A stretch of DNA of 64,000 nucleotides from Pachyseris speciosa (GCA_016490735.1 JAEMWC010000162.1:597001-661000), one strand, 5' to 3'. Positions 33,391 through 44,890 are shown, counted from the first letter of the stretch. The notes: generated from the letters alone by a model not told the origin. Numbers and translations: made by a program.

Positions 33391-33745
33391 AACGATCAAA
33401 CATTTTCATCCAACATCGTCAGTTGTCAAACATAACGTTGGGTGGCTAAACGCACAAACAATGTTTGACCAAACGCTAGACAGAGTGAGTCCACAAAATG
33501 ATTTTTTGCGTATTTAGATCGCTGAAATTTCGGCGTTATATGGTTCATTTGGTTGCTCGTTTTACCGGCTGTGCACGCTTTGTTGGTTGGAGTGGTTAAA
33601 CGATCAGACATTTGTTCGTAACACGAAATGTTGGATGAAAATTTTTGATCTTGATCAAACATGGAAGCCATTTCAGAATATATGCAATGTTAAGAGAGGT
33701 GGCTAAACGGTCAAACACGATGTTGGATGAAAATGTTTGATCGTT
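33391..33745. mobile_element. MITE with 28-bp inverted ends
   Basis: AACGATCAAACATTTTCATC at the left end continues to CAACATCG and is mirrored at 33718-33745. Internal copies of the same words (GGCTAAACG, GTTGGATGAAAAT, GATCAAACATG) recur at 33460-33665, giving a nested palindromic design. No ORF. Confidence 0.75.
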
Positions 33746-33908
33746 CTTTGATTGTTAAATTTGTTTTTCGAACAAACATACGCGTCGTGTATTATTTTAT
33801 GGCTTTGTATGAGGTTTTTGAACCGCGTTCAATCCCTGTTGACTGCTCTAAACAGAAAATATTGGCACAAGGAGAGCCATGCGAAGTTGATCAATACCAG
33901 TAAAAAGA

Positions 33909-33909
<1 letters not shown>

Positions 33910-33964
<55 letters not shown>
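33910..33964. repeat. (AAT)n microsatellite
   Basis: About 18 perfect AAT units. Confidence 0.95.
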
Positions 33965-33965
<1 letters not shown>

Positions 33966-34483
33966 CGTGAAGCTCCGCTTTTAGGCTTGGCTAAATCTAT
34001 ATGTTGTAACCCGTGACTGATAGAGTCACATGAATATTGTACACCTATGCAACTGTTAACGAATATTGGCAATAAAAAATGAGCTACACATAACCTTCAA
34101 GTATGACCGTATTAATGATTTTGCACTCAGTCGTTTGCGCTCTTATAGTTCCGCTGTTCCAAATGCTCTGGATTGCTTATCACGATTTCTTATTGCATCA
34201 TAACAGCCGACTACCGTGTCTATATTTTTGGTCAAAATATGAACCTAATCGGTTCACAAGGAAAACAACAGGAAAACTTCAAACAAATCAACGAATTCAA
34301 GGTACATTCTTTGATTTATACTGTATCAATTTTGCGACTCCTTTTTTCTAGTACACGAAACCTTATATTCTTGGCTTTTTTTAAAGGATGTTATCCCATG
34401 AGCAATAGGAAAAAAACTTATCAAAAAAGTCACATTTGGTCTAATCTCCCAGACGTAACTAATCGATCACATCAGTGAAATCA

Positions 34484-34640
34484 ATGTAGGTAATCGATGG
34501 CTAATCAGTTGATTAGTCATTGATTATTGCCGATGATCAATGAGTAATCGATAAATAATCGATAGGCCACAAAATTTTAAGTCATTGATTAGTCATTGAT
34601 TGCATTGATTACATTGATTAGTCATCGATATAATCTCGTG
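34484..34640. repeat. Degenerate TGATTA/ATCGAT array
   Basis: Dense variants of TAATCGAT, TGATTAGTCATTGATTA and CATTGATTACATTGATTAG within about 150 bp. No coding potential. Confidence 0.7.
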
Positions 34641-35120
34641 GCTACACAAACTACACCAAATCGAAATCAAAGGCTCCTCTCAGCCAGCTCATGGATGCAT
34701 CTTGCTACACTAACTGCGACCTACATTTGACTGGTAATGCAAAATCTTTCCCAGATTCTTCCGACTGGACTAGTTGTGATGTATTCTCGCCCGCACGCAA
34801 CCTCCCGCCAAAGAGAGCGTTGTGCGACACCCCGAAAGTTTTAGCATGGTAACTGTTTTTTGCCACAATATTGAATTACTTTCAAACATCATTTTTATAC
34901 TGATCGTTTATTTAAGCCAAAGGATTGCTGAAGGATTTAGACTTTCTGAACAAGATCGTTGTTTTGGCGGCTAGATTTCAGAACACGCGGCTATTTCATT
35001 TACATACCACTGAATAACAATAGCGTCCATTTTAATATGCCTCCCACTTTGACAGCTATTTCAGACATTTCCGTAATCATGAGTAATTTGCGTTCTCGTC
35101 TTCGATAAGAATTCAATTGC

Positions 35121-35277
35121 TGGTTTGCAAGTGACGTCACGGTAGCCATGTTGGAGGTCAAGAACAATGACCTTTCTCTCCGCTAGGAACTAAATTCTAT
35201 TTTTATGTAAATTCTTCGAAAAAATTTCTATTGTTTTGAGCTCCAACATGGCCGCCCTGTCACGTGGTTGCAAACCA
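35121..35277. mobile_element. Palindromic MITE
   Basis: TGGTTTGCAAGTGACGTCAC at the left pairs with GTCACGTGGTTGCAAACCA at the right, and CCATGTTGGAGGTCAAGAAC with its complement inside; arms of about 50 bp, loop of about 55 bp. Confidence 0.75.
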
Positions 35278-36186
35278 AGAATACGTACCCGGTCTTAGTT
35301 TAAGCAGTAAAATCGATCATATTTTTCTCCCAAAATGTTGCACGTCTAAGTACGGTTTTTTTTGGTAGAAAAGCTCTGCTGCTTACTTTGTTTATGTTGA
35401 TTCAGTGTAACTATTGCGACGTTGTATGTTGTGTCAAACATAAGATCTGAGCTTTAACCTGATATACAACAACACGCAGTACTCATCATGCGACGATGGA
35501 TTCATTTCATTGCTGAATGTTCCAATCTTTTGCTCAAACGAATTAGTTCCTTTTGGTCCTTGTCTAAAGCGCCTGAGGATAGGAAATGTCTTATTTTCTT
35601 GCTAACGGTCGCAGCAAATTTATTTCCAAACACTCGGTGGCCATAGCATGCCTAGTTTTGTTATATAAAGATATGCTTTTGGCATTGTGTTCTCTCTGTT
35701 CTCTTGTCTTGAATTCCAACGATTCCCTTCAGTGCTAGTGGCATCGAAATAACTTGTGTTGATTATTAAGACATTCATTCCTCCCTGCAATCTACCTTCG
35801 TGGTGACAAGAAAAATCATCGACAGGAAAAGCAATTTCATCATCGCTTTTAAGATATCAGCGTGCAATCTTCGTCGATTTCCATCTTCAGTTCTCGCAGC
35901 TTATTTTAGTTAATCGTACTGTTAGCTTTCCACTTGCCAACTCCACAAATGTATATTCAAGAGGATCGGACGAAAAATCATCCGCCTTACAATCTTCACA
36001 CGCACAGATCGACGCCATTCATATTCACTTCATGATACAAACAGTCAAGCAAGAATGTATTCATTTCTACTACTCCCTGAAACTTGCAAACCTTGAGCAA
36101 AGAGGACTGTGGGGACAAAAACAAAACTTATCAGTGGAGGGACAGAAAATTTTTCATCCAAGTTTAATGAATAAATTAATCAGAAT

Positions 36187-36236
36187 CGAGTGAGTGAGTG
36201 AGTGAGTGAGTGAGTGAGTGAGTGAGTGAGTGAGTA
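36187..36236. repeat. (GAGT)n microsatellite
   Basis: About twelve perfect tetranucleotide units. Confidence 0.95.
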
Positions 36237-36318
36237 AGTGACATCAAAGTGCCTCCTGTATACCTCATGGCATGACTATGTCATCCCTGGGCTAAAAAAA
36301 TGAAATAAAAATAACTTC

Positions 36319-36620
36319 ATGGCACATGAACGACAAATTGAGCACCGCGTACATGATTTTTTCTTCAACAGAATTACTATTTTGTGGAATAGTATTCCTG
36401 ACGACATTAAGTTAGCTAATTCCCTGGACTCCTTTAAGCGCAAGGTCAAATCCTTTTTCTTTTGGCGTTTGCATTACGTTTTTGGTGGGGATAATATTCG
36501 CTCGTATAAGATTATTTGTCCAAAATGCAGAAGAGTGAATTTAAGAAACACATGTTCTTGTTAAGATGTTTTTATTTAAATTATATATATGTATTGTTAG
36601 TAGGTTTATGGGGTTGGGTA
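36319..36620 (+). pseudogene. LINE reverse transcriptase C-terminal fragment
   Basis: HDFFFNRITILWNSIPDDIK, SLDSFKRKVKSFF and YKIICPKCRRVN form the C-terminal module of a CR1-like RT, followed by a stop and AT-rich 3' sequence. It abuts a different LINE that starts near 36636. Confidence 0.7.
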
Positions 36621-36635
36621 AGGTGGTTGAACCTT

Positions 36636-37688
36636 TCTGAAAATAACTTAATCTCTATTCATCAATCAGGTTTTCGATCGCTTCATTCGACAGCCACAGC
36701 TTTGCTCGAGGCTACCAATAGTTGGGCTTATAACATCGACCAAGGAAATGTAAATGCCGTTGTTTTCTTAGACTTAAAGAAGGCATTTGATACAGCCGAC
36801 CACGGAATTTTATTATCAAAATTGAGTTTTTATGGTATCTGCGGGAAATCACTTGACTGGTTTAACTGTTATTTGGATTGTCGTCAACAGAAATGCTTTG
36901 TTAATGGCGCCCTATCTGATATTCGCAATCTTAACTGCGGTGTTCCGCAAGGGACAATTTTAGGTCCTCTATTATTTTTACTCTATATTAACGACTTGCC
37001 AAATTGTCTGTCAAGTTCTTGTCCGCGGATGTTCTTGTATGCGGATGACACGCATTTGATTTTTGCGTATAACGATATATAAATGTCATTAATGAGTCTA
37101 TGAATAGGGACCTTGATTTAGTCAATAACTGGCTTATTTCCAACAAACTTACACTAAATACCACCAAAACGGAATTTATGCTTACAGGATCGAGGAAAAG
37201 ATTGCGTAATTTACCAACGGCGCCGGCGCCTTGCCTTTGCCTAGATGGTGTGCCAATTGATCAAGTGAGCTCTTTAAAATCTCTTGGCGTTTATATTGAT
37301 GAAAACCTCTCTTGGAATACTCACATTGACCAGCTATCTAAGAAAATTTCATCTGGTATTGGGGCACTAAAACGAATCCGTTCTTTTGTCCCTCCAGCGA
37401 CTCTGCACTCTGTCTTTAACAGCTTAGTTTTGCCGCATTTCAGTTACTGCAGTGTTGTTTGGGATTCCTGTAATATAACGCTCTCAAATAAATTGCAGAA
37501 ACTACAAAACCGCGCTGCTCGTGTGTTGACTTTTTCCAACTTTGACTCTAATGTGGATGATTTATTCGCCAAACTTGGCTGGCGAAAACTAAGCATTCAA
37601 AGGCAGATGCAGAAAGCCATAACGGTACCGGTATTTAAGTCTCTACATGGTCTCACTCCCGCCTATCTAAGCAATCTATTTACATTAC
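36636..37688 (+). pseudogene. L2/CR1-like reverse transcriptase, 5'-truncated, multiply interrupted
   Basis: RT motifs in order: ISIHQSGFRSLHSTATALL, FLDLKKAFDTADH, CGVPQGTILGPLLFLLYIND, FLYADDTHLIF (about 37035-37070), then after a break near 37083 the connection domain (NNWLISNKLTLNTTKTEFM, SLKSLGVYIDENLSWNTHI, RAARVLTFSNFD). The N-terminus and endonuclease are absent. Coding resumes after a solo LTR at 38877 (RNDVSYSLRDSVNKL, LSYSGAVLWNSLPYDVQ), after a MITE at 39700, and the 3' UTR continues beyond the Ngaro insertion at 53685-53756. Confidence 0.87.
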
Positions 37689-38876
37689 TGTGACGTGAGT
37701 CCAGCGGTTTCCCTTGAGACACACCACAATAGGAGGGAAAAACAAAACGTAACATACGAACTCCCTCCCACAGTCCCACAAAACACCACCATGAATTTAA
37801 AACCACTAATATTTAATTGAATAGAAAAAAGTAAACAAGGCAAAAATTACTACTAAGAAGTAAATAATTCTTATTCCTAAAGCTAATTAATATTACAAAC
37901 TAAGTTGAGTGTATAAAACTAATCTTACTTAAATAATTACCTAATCCTTAACTTAACCTAAACGATAATACTTTTTTTTCTAATTACTTTACACTAATAT
38001 TTACAGCCAACATTTCAGTTCCTCTCAGTTGCTTTAACTTCCTGTGAATGTCTTGTCCAACAAACCGTAACACTCTTCCCACACGTGCTCCAGCAGCCTT
38101 ACTCCCGTTCTCCCAAAAGATTACCTTTTCGGCAGTCAATGTCGCTTTTACCTCCTTGCTGTTCCTTCCCGTTTGCAGCTAGGTCTACAGTCAACTCGAC
38201 TCGCCGTTTCTCTTAGTAAAACTTTTTCTTCTTCTTCTTCTCTCTGTCCTCAGGCCCACGAACACCGCCTTTGACAAATGGGTTTTGTCCTTGAACCTTG
38301 GTCGGTGTCTGCTAATGACTTTTAGCAAGGAAAACGTGTTTTGTGCCCTTAGGCCGTTCAACTCCTCTTCAAAATTCTTCTCTCTAAGTCACCTTCCTTT
38401 CCGTCGACCAACCGGTTCCACCTCAACCACCAACCACGTTTTATAGCTTACATTTATATATGAATACTAATTAGTTGCACAATTAACACTAAACCTACAA
38501 ACACCAACACTTAAGGACAATAATCTTAATCTTACGTTCTGATTATCCAGTGCCCAAAACTACTCGGCACACTACAAAACTTAATTACATTTATATATGA
38601 ATAATAAATGTTTAACAATTAACACTTTACATGCATACTTATTGAAAAACACGGTATCTTACAACATTCCTACATTTGCAGCACTATACTAAATTAACAC
38701 TAAAAGAACAATAAACTTACAAGCTTTTTAAAATGAGGGACTAAGTTACAATACAGCTGTAATTACGAACTACACTACAATGTTGAACAAACACTAGATA
38801 ATTAACACTAGGACCATACGAAATACTAAAACCGAAAACTGAAACAAAAAGCTAAAAACAAAAACAAATCATCACA
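37689..38876. mobile_element. Solo LTR (1.19 kb) inside the LINE
   Basis: ATTAC is duplicated at 37684-37688 and 38877-38881. The insert begins TGTGA and ends TCACA, has the TG...CA termini of LTRs, and has no ORF. The LINE reading frame is continuous across the empty site. These are the marks of a solo LTR left by recombination between two LTRs; a non-coding LTR-type element is the alternative. Confidence 0.75.
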
Positions 38877-39030
38877 ATTACGAAATGATGTAAGCTATTC
38901 TCTGAGAGACTCTGTGAACAAACTTACTGTTCCATTGCCTCCCACTAATTTTCTCAAAAACAGTTTAAGCTATAGCGGTGCGGTACTGTGGAATAGCTTA
39001 CCTTATGATGTACAACGAGCAGAGTCCCTT
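38877..39030 (+). pseudogene. LINE RT C-terminus, resumed segment
   Basis: Encodes RNDVSYSLRDSVNKLTVPLP, FLKNSLSYSGAVLWNSLPYD and VQRAESL, the CR1/L2 C-terminal module, between the solo LTR and the next MITE. Confidence 0.8.
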
Positions 39031-39694
39031 GATATGGTCTCGGGTACCCGCGACAACCCTCCTCCCCGAGACAACTTTACCGAGCGTTGCGAGACAAAGT
39101 TGACCCTACTTAGTTATTCATAGCACGTCTCAAATTTACAAATCCCCATTTGCCCTTCTTTCTTTGTATTTGGTCGCTCTTTGATAGAATATCGTCAATA
39201 TTGATTGAATTTTCCTTCCTAGGTTCATTTTTGCTTCGATACTTCTTTTTGTGAAAGGACCAGTGAGCCATCAGCCAATTCGAAGTTTATTACGTGTCAC
39301 ATAACTTAGCTTCGTACTTAGCTCCGAATCAGTTTCTTCCCCTCTATCTGATCACTGTGGGTAATGCTGGCTTTTAAAATGTAATTCCTTGAAATTAATT
39401 TGCGTTTTTCAACTCAAAAATTGGACCGAAATAACTTTCTTTCGAGTACGCGCATATTTAATTTTCGACCGTGTCGTCCGGTTAGGCGAGACAAAGTGTT
39501 TACATGAGAAAAAGTTGTCCCGCTTGCCAGGGTTACCCAGCCTCCCGAGGCGAGACAACCCGCCCACCCGAGTTGTCTCGCCCATCTCATGTAAACGGTT
39601 GGTAGACCTTTTCAAAGAAATAAGTGGAAAAATAGCTCGCCCAGGGTAACCCAGGGGGAGGGTTGTCTCGGGTACCCGAGACTATATAAACAGG
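39031..39694. mobile_element. TIR MITE with GGTACCC ends
   Basis: CCCTT flanks both sides (39026-39030, 39695-39699). The ends are inverted repeats containing GTCTCGGGTACCCG and GACAACCCTCC. A second internal palindrome around 39498-39595 has TTTACATGAGA and TCTCATGTAAA arms. It interrupts the LINE C-terminal frame. Confidence 0.8.
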
Positions 39695-39781
39695 CCCTTA
39701 GCAATTGTACTCTTTTCTCAGACACGGCATTCATGTAAAGCAGTTAATTTTTAGTAATTAATTCCTAGACAAAGTTGTAAT

Positions 39782-39850
39782 TAGTATTCTATTTCACAAC
39801 ACTCCCACTCATACTCAGTTGAAACAAGGTATGGAAATAATGATTGACCA
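39782..39850 (-). repeat. Ngaro split direct repeat B2
   Basis: TAGTATTCTATTTCACAACA through GATTGACCA, repeated at 40105-40173 with a single T/C difference. Confidence 0.88.
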
Positions 39851-40104
39851 GCGGCCTAACCTAAGCTGGAACAGCTTGGCTTAGGAAGGGGTAGTTAGCG
39901 GTGCGACCCGAGCGATGGGGTGGGAGTGTGGGCCGTTCCCTTCCCCTCGTTCCGCTGGAAAACTGAGTGTGAGTGGAGTTGACAGTCCGCTCGCTATTTA
40001 TAACACTGCTCTTACGTAATCATTGCGAAATATTCTCGCTTGGCCTAATTGGCTGCATTGTTGAAGCATGTTTCAAATTTGAATATGATTAGGAGTATTT
40101 TGAA
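39851..40104 (-). repeat. Ngaro split direct repeat A2
   Basis: Its portion 39947-40104 matches the A1 pieces at 53012-53094 and 53588-53684. The left 90 bp, with a CCTAAGCTG palindrome, has no match at A1. Confidence 0.8.
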
Positions 40105-40173
40105 TAGTATTCTATTTCACAACACTCCCACTCATACTCAGTTGAAACAAGGCATGGAAATAATGATTGACCA
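40105..40173 (-). repeat. Ngaro split direct repeat B1
   Basis: 69 bp, direct repeat of B2, placed immediately next to A2. Confidence 0.88.
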
Positions 40174-40414
40174 TCGCTCCCTCACCATCTGTCTCCCTTT
40201 CTAGGAAGAATACTCTCCGAAAAAACAATCAGTCCTTCACCAATCCCCCTTTTTTGGAGTCCTCCATTCTCCATTACTCGTTTTCCATATACTCCAAAAA
40301 TAAATAAAAAACAGAACAAGCTGGGTGAGCAAAGCGATGGTGTATTTACTAACTAGTTCAGTATTACACGTTTCGATAAACCTCTGGGGCACCTCCTCTT
40401 GGTAGAGTTACGAG

Positions 40415-41762
40415 TTATGTTTCTACAGGATGAGATCTTTTCTGTGAGGTAGCAGCAGGGAACGCACAGAAAAACCGCTTAAGCTCGTTTGTATCCTTCC
40501 ATGGAGTGGCAAATACGTCTACAGACGTTTCCGCCAATCTGGCTGAGGCCCCACTCGGGTTTAAGACCTTAGCCAATTGTAAATATTACAGTGCCGTATG
40601 GCGTCGCGCCCAGCCAACATGCTCCATTATTTCCGAGAGATCAGCACCTGTTAGTGCTAAGGTAATTGCGCAGCCTGATCGAAAGCCATGGAGTGTCTCT
40701 CCTTCGTCAGCTTTCATTTGTTTTAGGTACAGTTTCAGGCGGGCTTCTGCAGTAGCGGAACTAAAGGGTGCATCCCTTACTCCATTGTCGGTGGTCGTAG
40801 GGCGGAACAAATAGCTGGTAGTCAGGTTGATGCCAATTTGTCTCGCGACATCCATATACAGTTCTATTCCTCTGATGGGGCAAATCGCCGTTTGCGAATT
40901 TCTTCGAATTCCAAACACATTCTGATCACTGTCTCTAAGTGTTTTCCCCCAAATATGACTAAATAAAAAACCATCATCGTTTGGAAATCTTAGAATTTCC
41001 GGGGTTTTGACTTGGCCGAGGTCACCGGGCCGGTCGCCACTAAAGAAGGCTGTTTTGAAATGCGCCTGATCACGCGCCACAATAAAGTGCTCAATATTGC
41101 TTTTCGCATTTCCCAGAGATCTTTGCAGGTGTTCTGCCAAGCGCGTGAGTTTGTCTACGAAGAAAGGTGTTGCCTGCTTAGGAGTCACCCTTGCTTGCAA
41201 TTGTTCAGCTGTGACTAGGCGGAGATAATCCTTGACAAGCTTATCAGCGGCAGGGTTGCCCAGTCCGAGCCGCCTGTCCCACTCTCCAACCCTGCCATTC
41301 GCATGAAAAAATTGATCTCAATTTCCCAATGTAGGAGTCCACCGTTTTGTAAGATAGTCTCATAGGACAACCGCAGGGGTGTTTCCCCCGTTGACCCATG
41401 AAAGTACAACTATTACGGTGGACCTGTGTCCTTCCATGTTTACCTTTATAAACTAGAAAACGACACAGGTCACGTGGAGTGACCATGGCAAGTGTGACAT
41501 AGCCTGGCAGGGCAGAAAGGAAACCCTCGAGCTCCTTTTGAAGTGAATCCTTCTGTTTGGTGTAGCTAGTGGCTTTGTCATAGTTGAAAAGCTGCTGGAC
41601 TCGGGCGTCAATGGCGTCTAGGTCCACAGACACTTCTCCAACTGTAGCTGCCCTTAAGATCTTTCGGTTGTAGCCACACCTCTGACAGAAGCGAAAGTCG
41701 AAATCATTTGGGTGCTGACAAATAGGGCATCGGACGGAAGCCACGAACATTTTGGCTACCAC
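40415..41762 (-). pseudogene. Ngaro tyrosine recombinase (YR), inactivated
   Basis: The N-terminus has a zinc-ribbon-like CPICQHPNDFDFRFCQRCGY, then a helical core-binding domain (LQKELEGFLSALPGYVTLAM). After a frameshift near 41310 the catalytic domain shows SGDRPGDLG (first Arg), LHGFRSG (His-x-x-Arg) and GWARRHTAL. A TAA at 40586-40588 lies one codon before TAT, the likely catalytic tyrosine. The frame continues through ELKRFFCAFPAATSQ to a stop at 40415. The enzyme would integrate circular cDNA; this copy lacks the nucleophile unless the stop is read through. Confidence 0.85.
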
Positions 41763-42009
41763 CGGGAGCTCCTAGAAGGCAGGCAAAAGGAAGAGTCAAA
41801 AGCAAAGTTCGCCATTGCAATGAGATTATTATTCGTACAAGCAAAGGCATATATACAAGAGTATGATTTCACTACTGCTTATCTCGTGTAATTATTTATT
41901 GAGTTCTCTGTGATGATGGGTCCAGCTATCTGTATGATTAAAGTTACAGGTATAAGAGGTCTTCACTTCTTGCTGCCTTCGTTGTGTCGCCCCGAGGGAA
42001 CTATATAGT

Positions 42010-43640
42010 TCAGACTGTGTTTGCTCCAGTCGCGTCCAGCAATATGAACCACAAGGGTTGTTTTGTTTTCTTTTTTTTGTGTGTGTGTGTTCTAGAAGTG
42101 TACAGCAAATGCCCAGAGGTCGCCAGGGATGCCGCGTTTATGGGGCATCCAGCCACGCTCTGATGGAAGTAGCAGGGCATCTGTATCCCCCATAGAAGCC
42201 AATTTCCGTGTCTTAATTGCTTTCCTCGTAACAATAGGCCACCAGCATTTTCTTGGATTAGTGTCCATGACGACAAGTGTAAATGGTTGCTTGTAGTTTC
42301 CCAAGAATTTCAGAACTGGTCCAACCAATATAGAAGGAGGGAAAACATAGGGGCGGGACATGATAGCGCCGTGTTGTGAAAGATCTTGCGCAAAACAAGT
42401 TCACCCCTGCAGAATCGGGTGAGGGTACTGGTGTAAAGTGGGGCAGACTATTGCCCATCCGATCTTTCATTGCGTTTGAGTCTAGGGACATAACGTCGCA
42501 AGAGTGTCCCTTATCTCCCCCAAATGGATCCGCCCCAACCGGTAGCTACGGTAGCTATCACCACTCTAACATGACGCTCCTCTCTCCACGGCAAGGGGTC
42601 GTCCCACCCTTCCAGAAACAACCAGTGCTCTATTTCGTCTCGAAGCTTTCCTGTTAACGGCAGGGGTTTCGAGTGGTTAGCCTTGAATTTTTCGCTTCTT
42701 GAGATGGCGGCGTTCATCTCTCGTGTAAAAAGCTTAGCTGCCGGGACAACAAGGCTGAAGGATACACATTTTCCAGCCAAACGCTGCAAGGTTTTCATTG
42801 TAACAAAGGGCTTTCCGAGAACGTCAACAAGAGCAAGAAAACTCTGGCTCTTCTCAGGTTTTTAGATGAAATACCTCCCGCGCAGAGTCAAAGAGGAAAC
42901 CAAGGTATGGGACCGTCTGACCGGGGACTAGAACAGACTTTGCCAATCCCAGGAAGTACCCGAGTCTCACGAGATGATAGGCCACTAGGAATACCGCTGA
43001 CTCCGCAGCTGCACGGTGACGCGCATCACCATTATCTATAGTGCAGTATTTACCCTTATCAAGAGGGACTTGTAGTTCTCCATTGTGCCGGTCATCGATG
43101 TATAGTGAGCAGGGTATGCCTATCGACCGGAAAAAAATTGATGCTAGGAGTCCTGTGGTGTGGTATACGTAAGGTGAGAGCTTCCATCCGAACGGGAGCG
43201 TATTGTACGTGAAGTACCATCCTCCCCACTGGATACCAAAGAAGGTGCGGCTCTACTCAGTAAGGAGGATGTGATCGTAACCTGACTTGTCATCTAGAAC
43301 GGTCTGGTATGTGTCTCTCTGCACATATCGAGGAAGATCTGAAACAGAGTCTAGAGAAAACGGCATGTCACACATCCATAGATTTAAATAACGCGCATCG
43401 TGACAAAGTCTTGGCTTTGTGGGCTCGACTGTCAAGGGCAGAACAACGTGCGGCGGATAAACCACACCCACTTTCCCGACTATGGTGATTGCACCACATT
43501 TGACGCGATTGATAAGGGTTTTCTGAACACACTGAGTAAAAGACTTGCATGACGTATTGTTTTTGAACGTTTTAGCAGGCGGTCTGCCTGAGTCATAGGA
43601 GCTCCCTTTAAAGTCTCCTTTAAAATGACGAAAATATGGT
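42010..43640 (-). pseudogene. Ngaro RT-RNase H polyprotein, degraded
   Basis: RT motifs in order: RHFKGDFKG, KSFTQCVQKTLINRV, YPPHVVLPLTVEPTKPRLC, LDDKSGYDHI, GGWYFTYNTLPFGWKLSPY, then CSLYIDDRHNGEL with the YIDD active site (about 43105) and PYLGFLFDSA. RNase H-like VVIATVATGWGG follows, but the middle of RNase H is missing near 42510. The tail SRPYVFPPSILVGPVLKFLG (about 42350) and WWPIVTRKA is typical of DIRS/Ngaro pol. An in-frame stop near 43252 and a frameshift near 42860 break it. Confidence 0.85.
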
Positions 43641-43649
43641 AGTATAAAT

Positions 43650-43762
43650 AGTAGTAGGAAGTGTGTTCGACAAATACCACCGGCGTCACATTATCTCTTC
43701 GTCACTTCGTTCCTCCAGATAATGTTCCTTGGTAGTATTTGTCGAACACACTTCCTACTACT
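43650..43762. repeat. Perfect long hairpin beside the ORF cassette
   Basis: AGTAGTAGGAAGTGTGTTCG at 43650 and its complement ending at 43762 form arms of about 31 bp; inside, CATTATCT and AGATAATG extend pairing around the loop. It lies at the left edge of the unidentified ORF cassette and may be its terminus. Confidence 0.85.
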
Positions 43763-43800
43763 TGGAAAGAGAGAGCAAACGCAGCGCATGTCATGCCCTA

Positions 43801-44055
43801 TTGAACAAGAGCGTCGAGTGTGCATATATGTCACAGCATATTGAACAAGAGCGTGGAGAGGGAAAGCGTATGGTAACCGAACCACTGCGCGGGGAGAGCA
43901 ACCCGACGGCGCGCCAACGACACACCCTTTTGAACAAACGCGACACAAGGGTAAGCATGGCACGCACTTTTGAACAAACGGGCCCAGGTAACAATTCCAT
44001 TGGAAAATTTCCCGCCCCTAATATGGCACGCGCGCGAGGACGGTGTATTGAACAA
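43801..44055 (+). repeat. Iterated TTGAACAA motifs
   Basis: TTGAACAA occurs at 43801, 43841, 43930, 43970 and 44048. Two pairs are exactly 40 bp apart and the last gap is 78 bp. Each is followed by GAGCG or ACG. The array precedes the ATG-like start region of the downstream ORF. Confidence 0.8.
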
Positions 44056-44076
44056 ACGACACACTAAGGAAAGCCG

Positions 44077-44409
44077 ATGAGTGCCAACACTTTTGGTCAC
44101 TCGATGACGGAGGAGGAGACAGATGAGTTTCTAGCGCAAGTATACGAAGAGTTGGCACAAAAGGCGGAAGACAAAGAGAGGCTTATTGAAGCCCTTTTGG
44201 ACCAAGTGTTCGCTGAGGACACAACAATTTTTGGTGGGGTTGTTCCGAATTTGTTGGATTCTCCAGTTCCAAGACAGAAGCGCCAACCCCTGATTCCACA
44301 ACCATATCAACCACAGCGTCCACCAAGAAAAACAAAAAAACAAACGAAAGAAAGTATTTTGCGAGCATTTGATCCACTTGGTCGTCCTACTTACTGGATT
44401 GAAAGATGA
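44077..44409 (+). CDS. Unidentified acidic/basic small protein (ORF cassette, part 1)
   Basis: The ATG at 44077 opens 110 codons. Residues 8-50 are acidic and helical (MTEEETDEFLAQVYEELAQK, then LIEALLDQVF). Residues 66-96 are proline-rich and strongly basic (PRQKRQPLIPQPYQPQRPPR, KTKKQTK), ending in LRAFDPLGRPTYWIER. It lies opposite to the Ngaro genes in a block that separates Ngaro pol N-terminus (about 44900) from its RT, so the block is an insertion. The product is not recognised. Nuclear targeting by the basic stretch is inference. Confidence 0.5.
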   Translation: MSANTFGHSMTEEETDEFLAQVYEELAQKAEDKERLIEALLDQVFAEDTTIFGGVVPNLLDSPVPRQKRQPLIPQPYQPQRPPRKTKKQTKESILRAFDPLGRPTYWIER

Positions 44410-44418
44410 TACAAAAAT

Positions 44419-44890
44419 TTGATTAATTTGGTTGACAGAAAACCACGGGGGCGGACAGAAACAACAAGAGGTCGCCGCCATACAATATGGCGTCTTTATG
44501 CTGAAGATTATGTTCATGAATTGGTGGAAAATATGTCCCCAGATTTTATGGACCGTATTCGTGAAGACGCGCAAACAACATTTTATCTCAGACATGTTTA
44601 TGCTTATTGGGTGAAGAATAGGAACAGTGGAGATATGGTTCTCATGTATCATAATCCCTCAAGGGGTTCTCCTTGGGTGCACGAATTTGGAGAAGGTGAA
44701 GAATGGTTAAACGAAGAGGAAGAAAGGCGGTTAATGGAAATTATTTTTTATTAATGGGGGCCCCGATACTAGTTGGAATTTTGGAGGATTTGAATATGTT
44801 GAAGTAAAAGCTGTGTATGATCGTGAACCTCTTTTGAGCACAGGCCCTCTCCCCATTTGGTTGGAAATTTCCTCCCATTACATGTAATTA
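44419..44890 (+). pseudogene. Unidentified protein (ORF cassette, part 2, frameshifted tail)
   Basis: Open from 44419 to 44754 with RKPRGRTETTRGRRHTIWRL, YVHELVENMSPDFMDRIRED, FYLRHVYAYWVKNRNSGDMV and EFGEGEEWLNEEEERRLMEI. A shift near 44750 continues with INGGPDTSWNFGGFEYVEVK and LLSTGPLPIWLEIS until 44887. Only a 3-codon gap separates it from part 1, so the two may once have been one gene or a translationally coupled pair. No family is recognised. The composition and block-like insertion suggest a gene carried by a large DNA transposon or virus-like element. Confidence 0.45.
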
